This document shows, in pieces, positions 11,611-22,528 of a stretch of 64,000 nucleotides of DNA. Every line of letters starts with the position of its first letter. The stretch's first letter is position 1. The position numbers and the translations under genes are program-made. The notes below the pieces were generated by a model, which was not told the origin of the DNA, did not search any database, and worked only from the letters and a program-made list of their open reading frames with translations. Source of the stretch: Septoria linicola (Eukaryota; Ascomycota; Dothideomycetes; Mycosphaerellales; Mycosphaerellaceae); NCBI GenBank assembly GCA_024114885.1, contig CP099419.1, positions 806,001 to 870,000 on the forward strand, written 5' to 3'.

Positions 11611-12200
11611 GATTCACGACGTTTACGACATAATTACCACGACGGAGGATTGAGCGAGCGGGCGAGATTAGAAGCATTGCACTGCGTTCTTAGACTAGGA
11701 GAGAATAAAGAGCTTGAACTGCCTGCTTGCACTTCTTGTGAATAGATTCGACAGAAGGATACCACGATGAATCTTTATTGAGATACGACTACTCCCTGCC
11801 TTCTGAATAGCACAGCTCTCAGGATCTGTCCCCGGTCATATATCGTGGCGCCTTCTTCATGTGATACAAAGACTAGCCCCAGACCCTGTGGATCAGCCAT
11901 CTCGTCTGTCTTATCCGTACTACAGCATCATCTCTGCCTACACTACATGTTGATGAATACATCCCTAATTACGCCCCGCCTAGTCACCAGTCCTTTACAT
12001 ACTTCGTCCACAAGAAGGGCCCCTCTCTCCACATCGAGCACCCTACCACGCGGCAGGACCAGTGAGCCACGCATATCACGACGACATCGCCTGCGAACGT
12101 GGATCACGAACAGGCTAGACGCGAGAGACACGCGCCGACGCGCCGACGAGGTGCCTGGAGAGTGGTGGAAAGGCGGCGAGCACGCTGCCCGTAGTGGCGG

Positions 12201-12227
12201 CAGCAGCAGCAGCAGCAGCAGCAGCAG
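12201..12227. repeat. (CAG)9 trinucleotide repeat in the 5' leader
   Basis: Nine perfect CAG units, 33 nt before the ATG of the alkaline phosphatase gene. In the phosphatase reading frame they would encode alanines if translation began upstream at a non-AUG codon. Confidence 0.9.
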
Positions 12228-12259
12228 GAACGGGAACAGAGGTAGAAGCAACAAACAAC

Positions 12260-14068
12260 ATGGCTCAGCCTGTGCTCCAAAGACCCGGGTCGGTAAACTC
12301 TTCCGAACGGGGAGTCGAGGAGGAAGACGCGCTGCTCACCGGGCAAAAGACAGGCAAGACCGAGAATGCGGCAGCAGTCGTGCGCAACCGATGGCGGGAG
12401 ATCGGTCTCTTCGTGTGGGCCATGGTCGCGACTACAGTCGTCGTCGTGCTGGCACTTCTCTGGCAACATAACTCGCAGTCCGCACCTCACGACAGCGATG
12501 ATGGGAGCAGCAGTGGAGGCGGCTTCAAGGGGAAGCGGAATCTCATCTTCATGGTCTCAGACGGCATGGGACCCACCTCTCTTGCTCTCACGAGATCATG
12601 GAGACAATACACCGACAACTTGCCCTTCAGCTCGACTCTCGGCATCGACCAACATCTCATCGGCCAGAGCAGGACGCGCAGCTCGAGCTCGCTCGTCACT
12701 GACTCGGCGGCAGGCGCGACTGCCTTCTCATGTGGACACAAGAGCTACAATGGAGCCATTTCTGTCTTGCCGGATTTCGAGCCTTGTGGTTCCGTCATGG
12801 AAGCTGCGAAGCGCATGGGATACACGACGGGGCTGGTCGTCACCACGAGAATCACAGATGCTACGCCTGCTGTGTTTGCGAGCCATGTGAGGAGGAGGGA
12901 GATGGAGGATGAGATTGCCTTGCAGATGCTGGGCGAGACGCATCCGCTGGGGAGAATGGTCGACCTGATGATCGGAGGAGGAAGATGCCACTTTCTGCCC
13001 AATACGACAGAAGGCGGTTGCAGGGCGGATGATGTGGATGCTATCAGTCTGGCAAAGGACAAGGGCTGGCAGTATCTCGGGACCAGGAAGGACTTTGACG
13101 GCCTGGGAGACACGGCTGAGCTGCCATTGTTGGCACTGCTGGCACCTACGGACATCCCATACGAGATCGACCGCAGACAGCAGGAAGATGTCTATCCCAG
13201 CCTGGAGGAGACCGCGAAGAAAGCTCTCGACATCCTTGCTGCAGCCACGAAGAACAGCGAGAAGGGCTTCTTCATCATGATCGAGGGCTCGAGAATCGAT
13301 CATGCCGGTCATGCAAATGATCCTGCTGCTCAGGTGCACGAGGTGCTGGCCTACGACAAGGCTATGAAGGCTGTGCTGGACTTCATCGATCACTCAGACG
13401 TGCCGACCCTCATGATTTCGACCTCCGACCACGAGACCGGCGGCCTTGCAACAGCTAGACAGCTCCATGAAGCGTACCCTGACTATCTATGGTATCCGGG
13501 TGTCCTTGCAAACGCCTCCCACTCCGCCAGCCACACCTCTCACGAATGGTACTCTCACCTTACTGCCAAGTCTGGCTCCAATCAAGACCACACCGCGAGT
13601 GAAGACGATCGCGCGTTCCTCGACAACCTCGTTCGCTCTTCTCTCGGCATTCACGATGCCACAACCTCCGAACTCGACTCTCTCCTGCAACAAGAACACC
13701 CAGCATCCTACATCTTCGCAGACATGGTCTCCCGCCGCGCCCAAACAGGGTGGTCGACGCACGGCCACAGCGGCGCAGACGTCAACATCTACACGTCCGA
13801 CCCCATCGCCGCGAAAAAATTGCGCGGCAACCACGAAAACACCGAAGTCGGCGAATTCCTGCGAGACTACCTCGGCGCTGGAGACGAAGTCGAAAAAGTC
13901 ACTGCTCTCCTCCAGAAACACGCGCACAAGAGCGCTGGCGCTCATGTCGAGTTTCTGGGTGAAGTTCCTGAAGAAGGCGAGCGGCTAGATGGGCAGGATC
14001 ATCTCGATGGGTATCATGGCGATCACAAGACGCGGAGAGGCAAGAGATGTGATGTCTGCGGAGTGTAG
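12260..14068 (+). CDS. Vacuolar-type repressible alkaline phosphatase (PHO8-like)
   Basis: Single exon, 602 aa. A type II membrane alkaline phosphatase that hydrolyses phosphate monoesters in the vacuole lumen using two zinc ions and one magnesium ion. Residues about 48-68 form a signal-anchor helix (IGLFVWAMVATTVVVV) after a cytosolic tail. Metal and catalytic motifs are all present: SDGMGP near residue 100 (metal Asp), VTDSAAGATAFSCG with nucleophile Ser about 149, GSRIDHAGHANDP, TSDHETGG, and WSTHGHSGADV. Length is near that of yeast Pho8 (566 aa), plus a hydrophilic C-terminal extension ending in a CxxC (CDVCGV). I chose the first ATG, 12260 (ACAACATGGC context). The in-frame region upstream through the CAG run has no ATG. 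Identification secure; vacuolar location is inferred from the anchor and family. Confidence 0.93.
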   Translation: MAQPVLQRPGSVNSSERGVEEEDALLTGQKTGKTENAAAVVRNRWREIGLFVWAMVATTVVVVLALLWQHNSQSAPHDSDDGSSSGGGFKGKRNLIFMVSDGMGPTSLALTRSWRQYTDNLPFSSTLGIDQHLIGQSRTRSSSSLVTDSAAGATAFSCGHKSYNGAISVLPDFEPCGSVMEAAKRMGYTTGLVVTTRITDATPAVFASHVRRREMEDEIALQMLGETHPLGRMVDLMIGGGRCHFLPNTTEGGCRADDVDAISLAKDKGWQYLGTRKDFDGLGDTAELPLLALLAPTDIPYEIDRRQQEDVYPSLEETAKKALDILAAATKNSEKGFFIMIEGSRIDHAGHANDPAAQVHEVLAYDKAMKAVLDFIDHSDVPTLMISTSDHETGGLATARQLHEAYPDYLWYPGVLANASHSASHTSHEWYSHLTAKSGSNQDHTASEDDRAFLDNLVRSSLGIHDATTSELDSLLQQEHPASYIFADMVSRRAQTGWSTHGHSGADVNIYTSDPIAAKKLRGNHENTEVGEFLRDYLGAGDEVEKVTALLQKHAHKSAGAHVEFLGEVPEEGERLDGQDHLDGYHGDHKTRRGKRCDVCGV

Positions 14069-14667
14069 CGCACTGCCATGTTAGACTGGTTCGTCATGAT
14101 GTTTACTGTGGTGTGGGATATGATGAGTGAGGCGGGCAGTGTCGGCGATGCATGAATGTGAAGAAGAAGAGAAAGAGAGCATGGCATGAGACTGCAAATG
14201 ATGGCATGCAGCGATCGCTGAACAAAGCTTGCATGAGAGGCGTCCTGGAGTCAGAGGTCATTGGCATCATTCAGCATCATTTGCATTTCAAATGGCGTCC
14301 ATTTGCAGGAGTTGAAGGCGGCAGTAGCAGTAATGCATGATATACCCTCAGAATGTACCATCTGTCGAACGTCAAACCTTCGTGCCATGACTTCTGGTGT
14401 CGCTATCGATAGCCATCGTGTCTGTCTGTCTGTCTGTCCATCTATCTATTGTACAATCTATAATTTCCATTGGGAAAAGCATCATCACTCTACTCTACTC
14501 TACTCTCTCACCGCTTCGTATGAATGTTGCGGATGCAGATGCGGATCAGATCAGCCAGCCAGTGAAGCGTGACTGCATGATATTCGCTCATTCGTGCAGA
14601 CTTGATGCAGGTTGTATGCATGCATGCAGACGTGCGGCACAGCAAGTAGTGCTGTCATCATCTGTTA

Positions 14668-14691
14668 CTGTTACCATACTGTTGGTAACAG
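14668..14691. repeat. Perfect 8-bp inverted repeat
   Basis: CTGTTACC and GGTAACAG are separated by 8 nt and form a stem-loop. It may serve transcript 3'-end formation of one of the convergent genes, but nothing proves it. Confidence 0.5.
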
Positions 14692-14715
14692 AAAAACGAA
14701 AGGGTAAAGTCATCC

Positions 14716-14780
14716 GCCAGCCAGCCAGCCAGCCAGCCAGCCATGATTTTACACACATGCCGTCCCGTTGGCTGGCTGGC
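14716..14780. repeat. (GCCA)7 run with inverted (TGGC)3 partner
   Basis: Seven GCCA units at 14716-14743 are followed 25 nt later by TGGCTGGCTGGC at 14769-14780. The two are reverse complements and could pair as a hairpin in DNA or in a read-through transcript. Confidence 0.8.
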
Positions 14781-15076
14781 TTGCTCCTGCCGGCGCGGTG
14801 CACGACACGCAGATTGAACCAGAGTGCTGGGACGAGGAATGGACTTCACTTCCTTCTCGTGCTATCGTTTTGAGTGTAAGGCATTTTATGATTGAGACAC
14901 ATAGTGCAATGAGAACATAGGCTTGTGACAGAAGAGATTTGGTGAGAGAGATTGATAGATATGCATTGTTTTCTTCGAATTGCTCGATTGGATATGTCTA
15001 GAGTGTGTCGATGAATGTATGCTGGATGTTGTCACAGCTCAAGAATCCATCTCTGCAGATTGGCTTGTCGTCATTG

Positions 15077-16767
15077 TCATTGCGCAGCCGGTGTTGAGGC
15101 CTCGGTTGCTGATGATGTTGATTCTTGCTGTTGGTTTTGTTGTTGGAGTAATGATGCATCCTGATGTGTTGTAATGTTCTCACTGCTCGATGCTTGATTC
15201 GCGCTGTTCACTTCTGCTGTCTCGTTGCTAGCACCGGCACTAGCATCAGCGCCAGAAGTAGCTTCTTTACTGATCTCGTGATCGAAAGGTTTGCGCGCAT
15301 AGACTAGTCGGCTACATGAGAAACACCGTCAGCACGTCATGAAGAAAGTGGATGTGGATTAGATGAGACGTACACCTCGTGATAGATATGCCTTTTCCGA
15401 TCTCTCAGGGCCCTCCGGATCTCGACCAACCATTCCTGGACTTCGGCAGCGGACCACTGTAATGACCGAATCAGTAAAGATGCTCTCGCGCCTGATATGG
15501 AGCCTCTGGCAGAACAGCACGAAGAGACAACTCACCCCCAACACTCTTGTATAAGGCGCAATTACCCAGCCCTCCATACCTTCCTCCCAATTGAGCAGAT
15601 TCCACCTTCCAATCTCTTTCAGTCGAGGATCAGAACTCCAGGGCCCTATCGGCCATTTGAATCGTCGTTCCACGACATCCACGAAGCCAGCTTCCGTGAT
15701 ATGTCTTGCCATACTCTCTGCAATCTCGAAGGTCTTGTTGATGCGACGACCGCATTCGATGCCGTAGCGTGACCTATAGATCGAGCACCACAGTCAGTGA
15801 TGAAGTCAATGGTGAGAGCTAGCCCTCCGACAGCGATAACAGCCATCGATGAAAGGACGACGATCAAACATACCACCTCGCCAGTGTAGCATTTGGATTC
15901 AAAACACCATCCACTGATCGGTTTTGTATACTCCACTCAATCTGTTCAATCCACCCACCCGGCTCCAGATGCTCGTAACATTGCCGATACAGGAACGGCC
16001 AGTCAGATATACTCCCAAACAAGCCTCGGATATGTATAAAGTCGAAATGGTTCTTTGGGTATACCCACTCAGACATGCAGTCATCAATTTCGAAGCGGCA
16101 GTTGTCAGGCTGCATGCCTGGCTGGACAGGTGATAGATCTGTACCAATGACTTCGGCGGACGGGAACTTGTCTGCGACGTCTGTGGCCCAGATTCCAGTT
16201 CCAGTACCAACGTCGAGGATGCGTTTGGGGTTGGCGAGGGGAGCGAGGTAGAGCTTATCGTGGAGAGTCATGATGCAGAGGTGATGTCTGGAGGGTTCTG
16301 GTCAGTTGATCGTTGATTGTATGTGAGGGAGGCGTTGACGGTACACTATCGCTTCGTGATTGTTTTGCTTCTCATCGTTGCTGTTGCAATGTTACCGACC
16401 TATCCATCGAAGCTGATCTGCTGGCTTACGGCTGCCAGTATTCTCCATCTCCTAACCTTCGTCAGCGTGCAAGCTCTGCTAATGAACATCGATCTTGGCT
16501 CACGATATGCATGATAGGTCCTGCCATTCTCATGTCGGTACATGGTCGTCGTGGTCGCCAATGTCCGGCCGCTAAAACAAGCTTCAGCGACGTGAAGCAT
16601 GATAGTATCGCACTCGATCAAAGACTCACGACGTGTAGCTCTCATTTCCATCTCCATATCGTTCGCCAGAGTATGTAGAATAATGATCGTCCTTTGTCGA
16701 TGTCTCAGTGGTCTGTATGCTTCAAACATGGCTGAAGAAAGCTTACAATCGGAATTTGATCAGACAT
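15077..16767 (-). CDS. LaeA-like S-adenosylmethionine-dependent methyltransferase (nine exons)
   Basis: Class I methyltransferase of the large fungal LaeA-like group. LaeA itself regulates secondary metabolism; most relatives are uncharacterised. My model has nine exons: 16767-16747, 16703-16630, 16571-16504, 16451-16430, 16380-16345, 16287-15874, 15773-15536, 15456-15374 and 15311-15077. All phases agree and give 396 aa. Exons four and five are only 22 and 36 nt, yet they restore the hallmark ENGRTYHAYRDGEYWQPNDE...HHL that precedes the SAM fold in this family. Motif I is LDVGTGTGIWA, with acidic motif II EVIGTDLSP, then FDFIHIRGL and LEPGGWIEQ. The final exons carry AEVQEW..IRRAL and VYARKP, the usual C-terminus, plus a Gln/Ser-rich tail. 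The first intron would be 43 nt, so the start of exon two is the least certain point. Confidence 0.82.
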
Positions 16768-18594
16768 CTTGACACAACACACACCACACCGGACAGCCTT
16801 TCTCGTATTGTGAAGCAGCCTTGGATGAAGTGTCCAATGTGGTGATCGTGCGACCAATGGCTTGAAGCCACAGGGTGGCTGTTTCCCCAGAATCGATGAT
16901 GACCAGACAATCGGGTCCGACTCCGAGATGGTATCGCGGACAAGATGTGAAGAGAGATCGATGCAGGCGACCCGACAGTATGGTAAAGGCGCGCTCAAGT
17001 ATGCAGTAGCAGAAGAGAATCAAAGCTGCAAAGCGGGAGGTTGGTACCTGGCCCAGGTACAGGGAAGAAAAGAGAGGAGCACAGCAGATCGTGACAAGGG
17101 CCCTATCAGCCCGTTGTGTGTTCGCTGGCGTTCTAGCAAGGGTTAATAGGTATGTCGACTTATTGGCACACTATTGCTGCTCAGAAGCAGGAAGAATGCG
17201 ACTCGTTACGGTGCACTTGTAGCGAGACCTCCGACTGTGCATAATCGAGAAATGTCTTGAGAGTTCCAGGCCTGCGACACCGTATCTCCAGCGTGCCGGT
17301 AAACGTGGATGAGTGAAAGTCGACAAGCTCGAAAATGCGCCGCCCGCTCACACAGTCGGGAATGCTGTCAGTGTGGAGTGATGAATGGGTACGTCAGATC
17401 TGAGGATATCTAGCAATGTCCAATTGATCTGATACAAGCCACAGATGTTTCAAGATGAGCTCGAATAGTCAGTACAGGGAGAAGGTGGGTGAGTGCAGGT
17501 AGAGTCGGCTCATTGCTGTGTCACGCAGCCAGAGCTGCAAGTCACCATTTTCGCAATCGTGGCCGCCATTGCCGGGAGCAGTTAGAGAGAACGCTACTTC
17601 GGCAATGCATGCAAACGAGCAGTTGCCATTGAGATCGAAGATTGGCCCAGACAGTTGGCGTATGCAGCTAGAACTGCACCTGGGCCACGACAGCTGCGTG
17701 TCGTGCAGCATGCTGTCTGTCCTGCGCACCGAGCGTGTGGGACTTGACGGGTGAAGTGCGTGCGTGCATCCATCTTACATGCATGTCAATGCAGTGGCAA
17801 GTACAACGCTGATGATGAGATGGCTGGTTTCACCGCGCTGTCTGTTACCGCCTTGAGATGAGTGATCATGCTATCGAATCGTTGTCGTGTGGACAAGTGT
17901 GCCATACAAAACTTGCCCCACCAAAATGCGACTTGCAAGTCCAGGCGCTTTTCCGCTTCAAGCTGCCGGCGCTGATTGATCCCACACATCACATTGTCCG
18001 AATAGGATCTCGACCCGGCGTTGACAGCAGAAAGTGAGACATGTCATCTACTGGTTGTTGTAACTGTGGTTGTTGTAGCCGAGCGGCAGACTGCATAGAT
18101 AGCTATGCACACATGCAATACTTGAGACACTACATATGCGCCTGTCGTCCCCTTTCGATCCAAACGGCTTGCACCGCCAACACCGCCTGCACCACGCTCT
18201 ACCGGTGCTACTATTGGCGGCATCGTACCTCCTCTGTGTATGTCGACCGAGCACAATGTAACAAGCACAAACCAATTCTTTCCTTGTCATTCGACTCGTC
18301 CCTCGTCAAGAGTAGTGTTGTAGCAATCCCCAAAAACGCCGATTACCCCATGTTGCTGAGCTGTTCACCGCCATTTTGGTACAACTCCGCGCGCGAAGAC
18401 ACCATGCAAGTAACCTCCTCAATTAAGTGATGCTTTTCGTGACCAAGCCTGAAACTTTGGCACTCCAATATCTCTATAGCGTGCTTGTGCACGTTGCTCA
18501 TGCATGCAGTCTTGCGTGCAGCTTCTTCTCGTCGTTGCTGTTCGAATACTCCCGCCCGCACTACTATTATTCAGCTGCTCATGCATACCTGTTT
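16768..18594. other. Long intergenic region
   Basis: 5' flank of the methyltransferase gene and 3' flank of the ABC transporter gene. A perfect 8-1-8 palindrome (GTACCTGG C CCAGGTAC) lies at 17044-17060. A reverse frame at 17469-17729 (86 codons, several Cys, a stretch resembling a small secreted domain) is the most protein-like open frame, but it has no recognised motif and no clear signal peptide. I call no gene. Confidence 0.45.
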
Positions 18595-21500
18595 CTAAGG
18601 ATGTCCTGGTGGCCTTCTTGGCTCTTCCTCCATGACCGGCGAAGGTGATCGGACTGTGCCGCTTCGCAGTGCCTCCAATTGTGGTTTGACGTCTGTGCCC
18701 GTATCTTTTCCTCCTAGGACAGAAGAAATCTGCGCATGTGGTACTGCTGACCTCGGCGACAAGGAGAGAGCACTTTGAAATTCACTTTCGGTCGCCGGCT
18801 GCTTGCTGCGAGCGTGCTCATCCTCATCGCTGCTGGGTGGCGTGTCTTCATCCTGGCCATGCCGAACACGGGCCGCGCTGCTGTCCATGCTCTCACGCCG
18901 TAGTCTATCGGCCTTTTCTTTCAGTACCTTGGCTTCTTCTGCGGCGCGTTGTGCCCGGACTTGTTTGCGCCACATACTCGCATAGCGGCCTCTCGCCGCG
19001 AGTAGCTCGTGGTGTGTGCCTCGTTCTGCGACTTTACCTTGGTGCAGAACCAGAATCTGCTCACACATGGTAATGGTGCTGAGGCGATGCGCGATGACCA
19101 GCATGGTGCGTCCCTGGGCGAGTGTCTTGAGGGCTTCCTGAATGTGTTCTTCTGTCTCGGTATCGAGGGCCGCAGTTGCTTCGTCCAGAAGAATGATGCG
19201 CGGGTCCTTGATGATGGTACGCGCTATTGCTACGCGTTGTTTTTCGCCTCCTGATAGTCGCAGTCCGCGTTCGCCCACCTTGGTATCATATTGATCCGGG
19301 AAGCCCATAATCTTGTCGTGTATACTGGCAGCTCGGCATGCCTCGTAGACTTCCTCATCTGTAGCGTCCTGTCTGGCGTACTTCAGATTGTACATGAGTG
19401 ACTCATTGAAGAGCACCGTATCTTGAGGAACAACGCCAATGTGCTTCCGCAGGCTGTCAATTGTGATGCCCTCCACGTCTCGCCCATCGATCTGAATGTT
19501 GCCCTTCTGCGTATTGTAGAAGCGGAAGAGCAGTCGAAAGACAGTGGACTTGCCGCCACCAGACTCACCTACCAGTGCAGTCGTGGTACCTGGTTTGCAG
19601 GTAAAGTCGAGGCCTTGCAGTGCGGGTTTTCGGCTGTCGTAGGAGAAGTGCACATCGTTGTAGCGGATCCCACCTTCGCAAAGTGGCATAGTCTCGGCGT
19701 CAGGCTTGTCAACCACAGTAGGTTGTTCCTTGAACAGTTCCAGCATGCGCTCCGAATTGATCATGTTATTCTGGATCATGCGATAGAATGTTCCAAAGAA
19801 ATTCAGTGGGCCTTGCAACTGCGTCATGTAGGTCACGAGCAGGACGAACTTGCCCACCCCGAGTATGCCGCTTGTTACTTGGTATGCTGCAATGAAGCTC
19901 GCCACGATTAGACCAAACATGAAAACCAAGTTCTGTATCGTGTTCATCAGTGCGAGCGAGAAGGTAACCTGGTACTCGGCCTTCTGATACTTCTTCACAG
20001 CTTCGCGATACCGGTTGAACTCGTATGCCTCCGCGTTGAAATACTTTACTGTCTCATAGGACATCATGGAGTCGTTCTTGACAGCATCTTCTTCTCTGCT
20101 CGCATTCGTGGCCTGTCGGCGGATCTCGGCACGCCACGCAGCCATCCGGATAGTGATGTAGATGTACCAGAAGGTGACCACCACAATCACCAAGGCGTAA
20201 TAAGCATCAAATTCGACAAGAAACACGACGAATGCAGCACCAAGGTCGATGAGCATGGGGAGCACATTGAACGTGACAGACTCCAGGAATGTGTTGAGCG
20301 ATGCACCTTTGCCCAAAGCAGACAGTACCTCGCCCGTCTTCTTTCCCAAGTGAAACTCCAAGCTGAGATCGTGGACGTGCTCGAAGGCTGCCACAGACAG
20401 TTCCCGATAGGAGTACTGCTCGATCGGAATCCATAGAACCTGCCTGGCAGCGCCTAAGAGGCCATTGGATCCCTGGAAGAGACGAAATGCAATGTATAGA
20501 CCAATGGCGAGCCACGGCATATATGTGTTATCCTTGGCGAGAACATCAGTGATTTTCCCCAGCTGAATTGGCACAAGGATCTGGATGCCACGCTGCAAGA
20601 ACACGATGACGAAGCAGATGATGAAGTTAATCTGCAGCTTGCGATCCTTTGCTGGCCAGATGTATGGCAGAAACACCGTGTAAGCACGAAGGTACTCCCA
20701 CCAGCTTCGTGAAGGCGTTTGCTTTGGCTTCTCCCATCCGGCTGGTGCTTCCTCGTGGTGGCCACGGCCATGTCCGGTGGCACTAGGCCCGTGCGCCTTG
20801 CCGTTTATGGCGCCATACGCGTGTGTGGAACCGTTGGCTGCGCCATTCTCTGCGTGACCATTCGAGAGCAGGCCCGTGGTCTCTTCCGTGTTCAGCACGT
20901 GTCCAGACGACTGTTTCTTTCCAATGCCGATGCCATGTAGAAAGACAAACAGCGTGTAAAAGGCCACCAGAGCTAGCAGGAGGAAGACGCGCACAATGTC
21001 GATCGTGACCTCGGTTATCTCCCACTCGGACATGTCCCTTCGAAGCTCCCCGCCATGAGGATGCCCAGCTTTAGGTTCGCGATGTTCGGAGGTGTACAAA
21101 GCAAAGGAAGCTCCCAGCAGGACAGTTTCCATGAGAAGTGCCGTGGTCCATGTCACAAAGTGTGCCAGGGTAGGCGATGGCTTGGAATCTATCATATGTA
21201 TGACCAGCAATATGTAGACCATGAATGACCCGACCAAATAAATCTGTCTGGTCAGTACGTGATGGCATTTACAATAATTCTCTCCTCACATACCGTCGGT
21301 GCTTGGCCACACCACCAGCTCTCATTCCGTGCCGATATGGCATGGATGATGACGACTAGGATGTTGGCGCTCAGTGCCAGTATTACGCCAACCGACAGCC
21401 ATTCAAACAGCAGCTTTCGCGGCCTGGCAAAGTCGAGGTCGAGTGTGAGGTCCGTCTCTTTCTTGGCCACATTGTTCTTCTTCTTGGGCAGAGGCTTGCC

Positions 21501-21680
21501 ACCAGGCCCCAGGTGTTCGGGCTGTTGCTGTGGTTGGGCATCGCTCTCGCCACGAGCAGTCACAATGCTGCGAACCGTAAATGTGGTGAGGTAGAGGACC
21601 AGCAGGACAATAGGATATGCGATCTGCAGGTAGTTGAGAATCGCCTGGGCGGTTGGATTCGACACCCATGGCTGAGCCAT
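18595..21680 (-). CDS. HMT1-type half ABC transporter (ABCB6/heavy-metal tolerance family)
   Basis: Two exons, 21680-21294 and 21243-18595, with a 50-nt intron (GTATGT..CAG), give 1011 aa. An N-terminal hydrophobic extension of several helices (TMD0, roughly residues 1-240) precedes a six-helix exporter domain and one nucleotide-binding domain. NBD motifs: Walker A GESGGGKS (about residue 685), signature LSGGEKQR, Walker B IILLDEATAALD, and H-loop AHRLS. Family members (fission yeast Hmt1, animal ABCB6) sit in vacuolar or endosomal membranes and move phytochelatins, glutathione conjugates or porphyrins as homodimers. YETVKYFNAE in the core domain is the classical Atm1/Hmt1 signature. The TMD0 separates Hmt1/ABCB6 from the mitochondrial Atm1 group. 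A Ser/Glu-rich cytosolic tail of about 120 residues is longer than usual. Substrate is inferred only from the family. Confidence 0.92.
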
Positions 21681-22528
21681 GTTGGGTGGTGATGGAGGGT
21701 GTTATGCGCCTCGTGGGCAGTCGTGGCAGTCGAGACGGCAGGTGCGTAGAGCAAGCTCGTACTTGCCAGTTTCTCAGGTGACAGAAACGAGGAAGGTACC
21801 GCCAAATGATTCCAGACAAATCGATGCCCACCTCACACCGTCACCAACACCAGCCAACAGACAGACAGTAGGAACCCGAAGTGAGAGCAGGTGTGCGAGG
21901 TGTTGGTGGTAGCGACTGTGGCTGCACACTGCACTGCACTGTGCGAGACTGGACAGACTGTACTGCGTCAGTGGCAAGGCAGACCACCTGACAGTATGCC
22001 GTCGGGGAAAGAGAGGTGGAAGAGCAGTAGTAGTGAGCTACTAGTAGTCAGACGTCAATCCGGAGCGCGAGGTTCGAGCGTGGTGGCAGCACGCCCCCTT
22101 CGCATCGTCGGTGTCGGAGTAATCAGCAGGCAGCGTGCATGCGTACATGGTGAAAAAGAGCAGAAGGGCAACATGTGCTCTTCCGTTAGTCTCACACCAG
22201 CTAAACCACACTGACTGACTTTGGTTCCATCGATCGAAAGGCTAGACCGCAAGCAGTCTCGGCGCGCCGGCCTTTCTTCCTATTTGCCGTCTGGCTTCGA
22301 CGAAACCGTCACGCGGTTGGCCCATGTGCCACAAGACATGCTGATGCCGGCACTGCTGTTACCACACCTCTATGCCCATTCCCACTGATCATTGACTGCG
22401 TTCTGCACTCTCGCACGCGACCAGAGTACTACATCTGCCGTGTCACGGTGTCACACCTCCCCGCGCTCAATGGTGATGCGCACCAGAAAACTTCATCTCT
22501 TGACCCCTCCGATCCCCGCTGCACAAGC
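21681..22528. other. Divergent promoter region
   Basis: Lies between the starts of the ABC transporter (-) and GH76 (+) genes. No supported gene or strong promoter motif is seen. Confidence 0.5.

Larger units (their letters stand above)
11460..12259. other. Intergenic with microsatellites
   Basis: The 3' flank of the previous gene and the 5' leader of the alkaline phosphatase gene. It holds a GATT tetranucleotide run and, just before the next start codon, a CAG run (listed separately). No other supported feature. Confidence 0.55.
14069..15076. other. Convergent intergenic region rich in simple repeats and stem-loops
   Basis: Between the 3' ends of the phosphatase (+) and methyltransferase (-) genes. 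It contains a TGTC/TCTA run (about 14418-14449), a CTCTA run (about 14488-14510), a perfect 8-bp stem-loop (14668-14691) and a GCCA run with a downstream inverted partner. Open frames here are short and cross simple repeats, so I call no gene. Confidence 0.6.

Noticed and set aside
13446..13988. 180-codon ORF within the alkaline phosphatase gene
   Set aside because: Overlapping frame of a well-supported enzyme; Thr/Ser/Arg-rich shadow.
12194..14068. Alkaline phosphatase beginning at 12194
   Set aside because: That first codon is GTG; the first ATG in a good context is at 12260.
22066..22076. B-box-like GGTTCGAGC
   Set aside because: No A box or cloverleaf around it.
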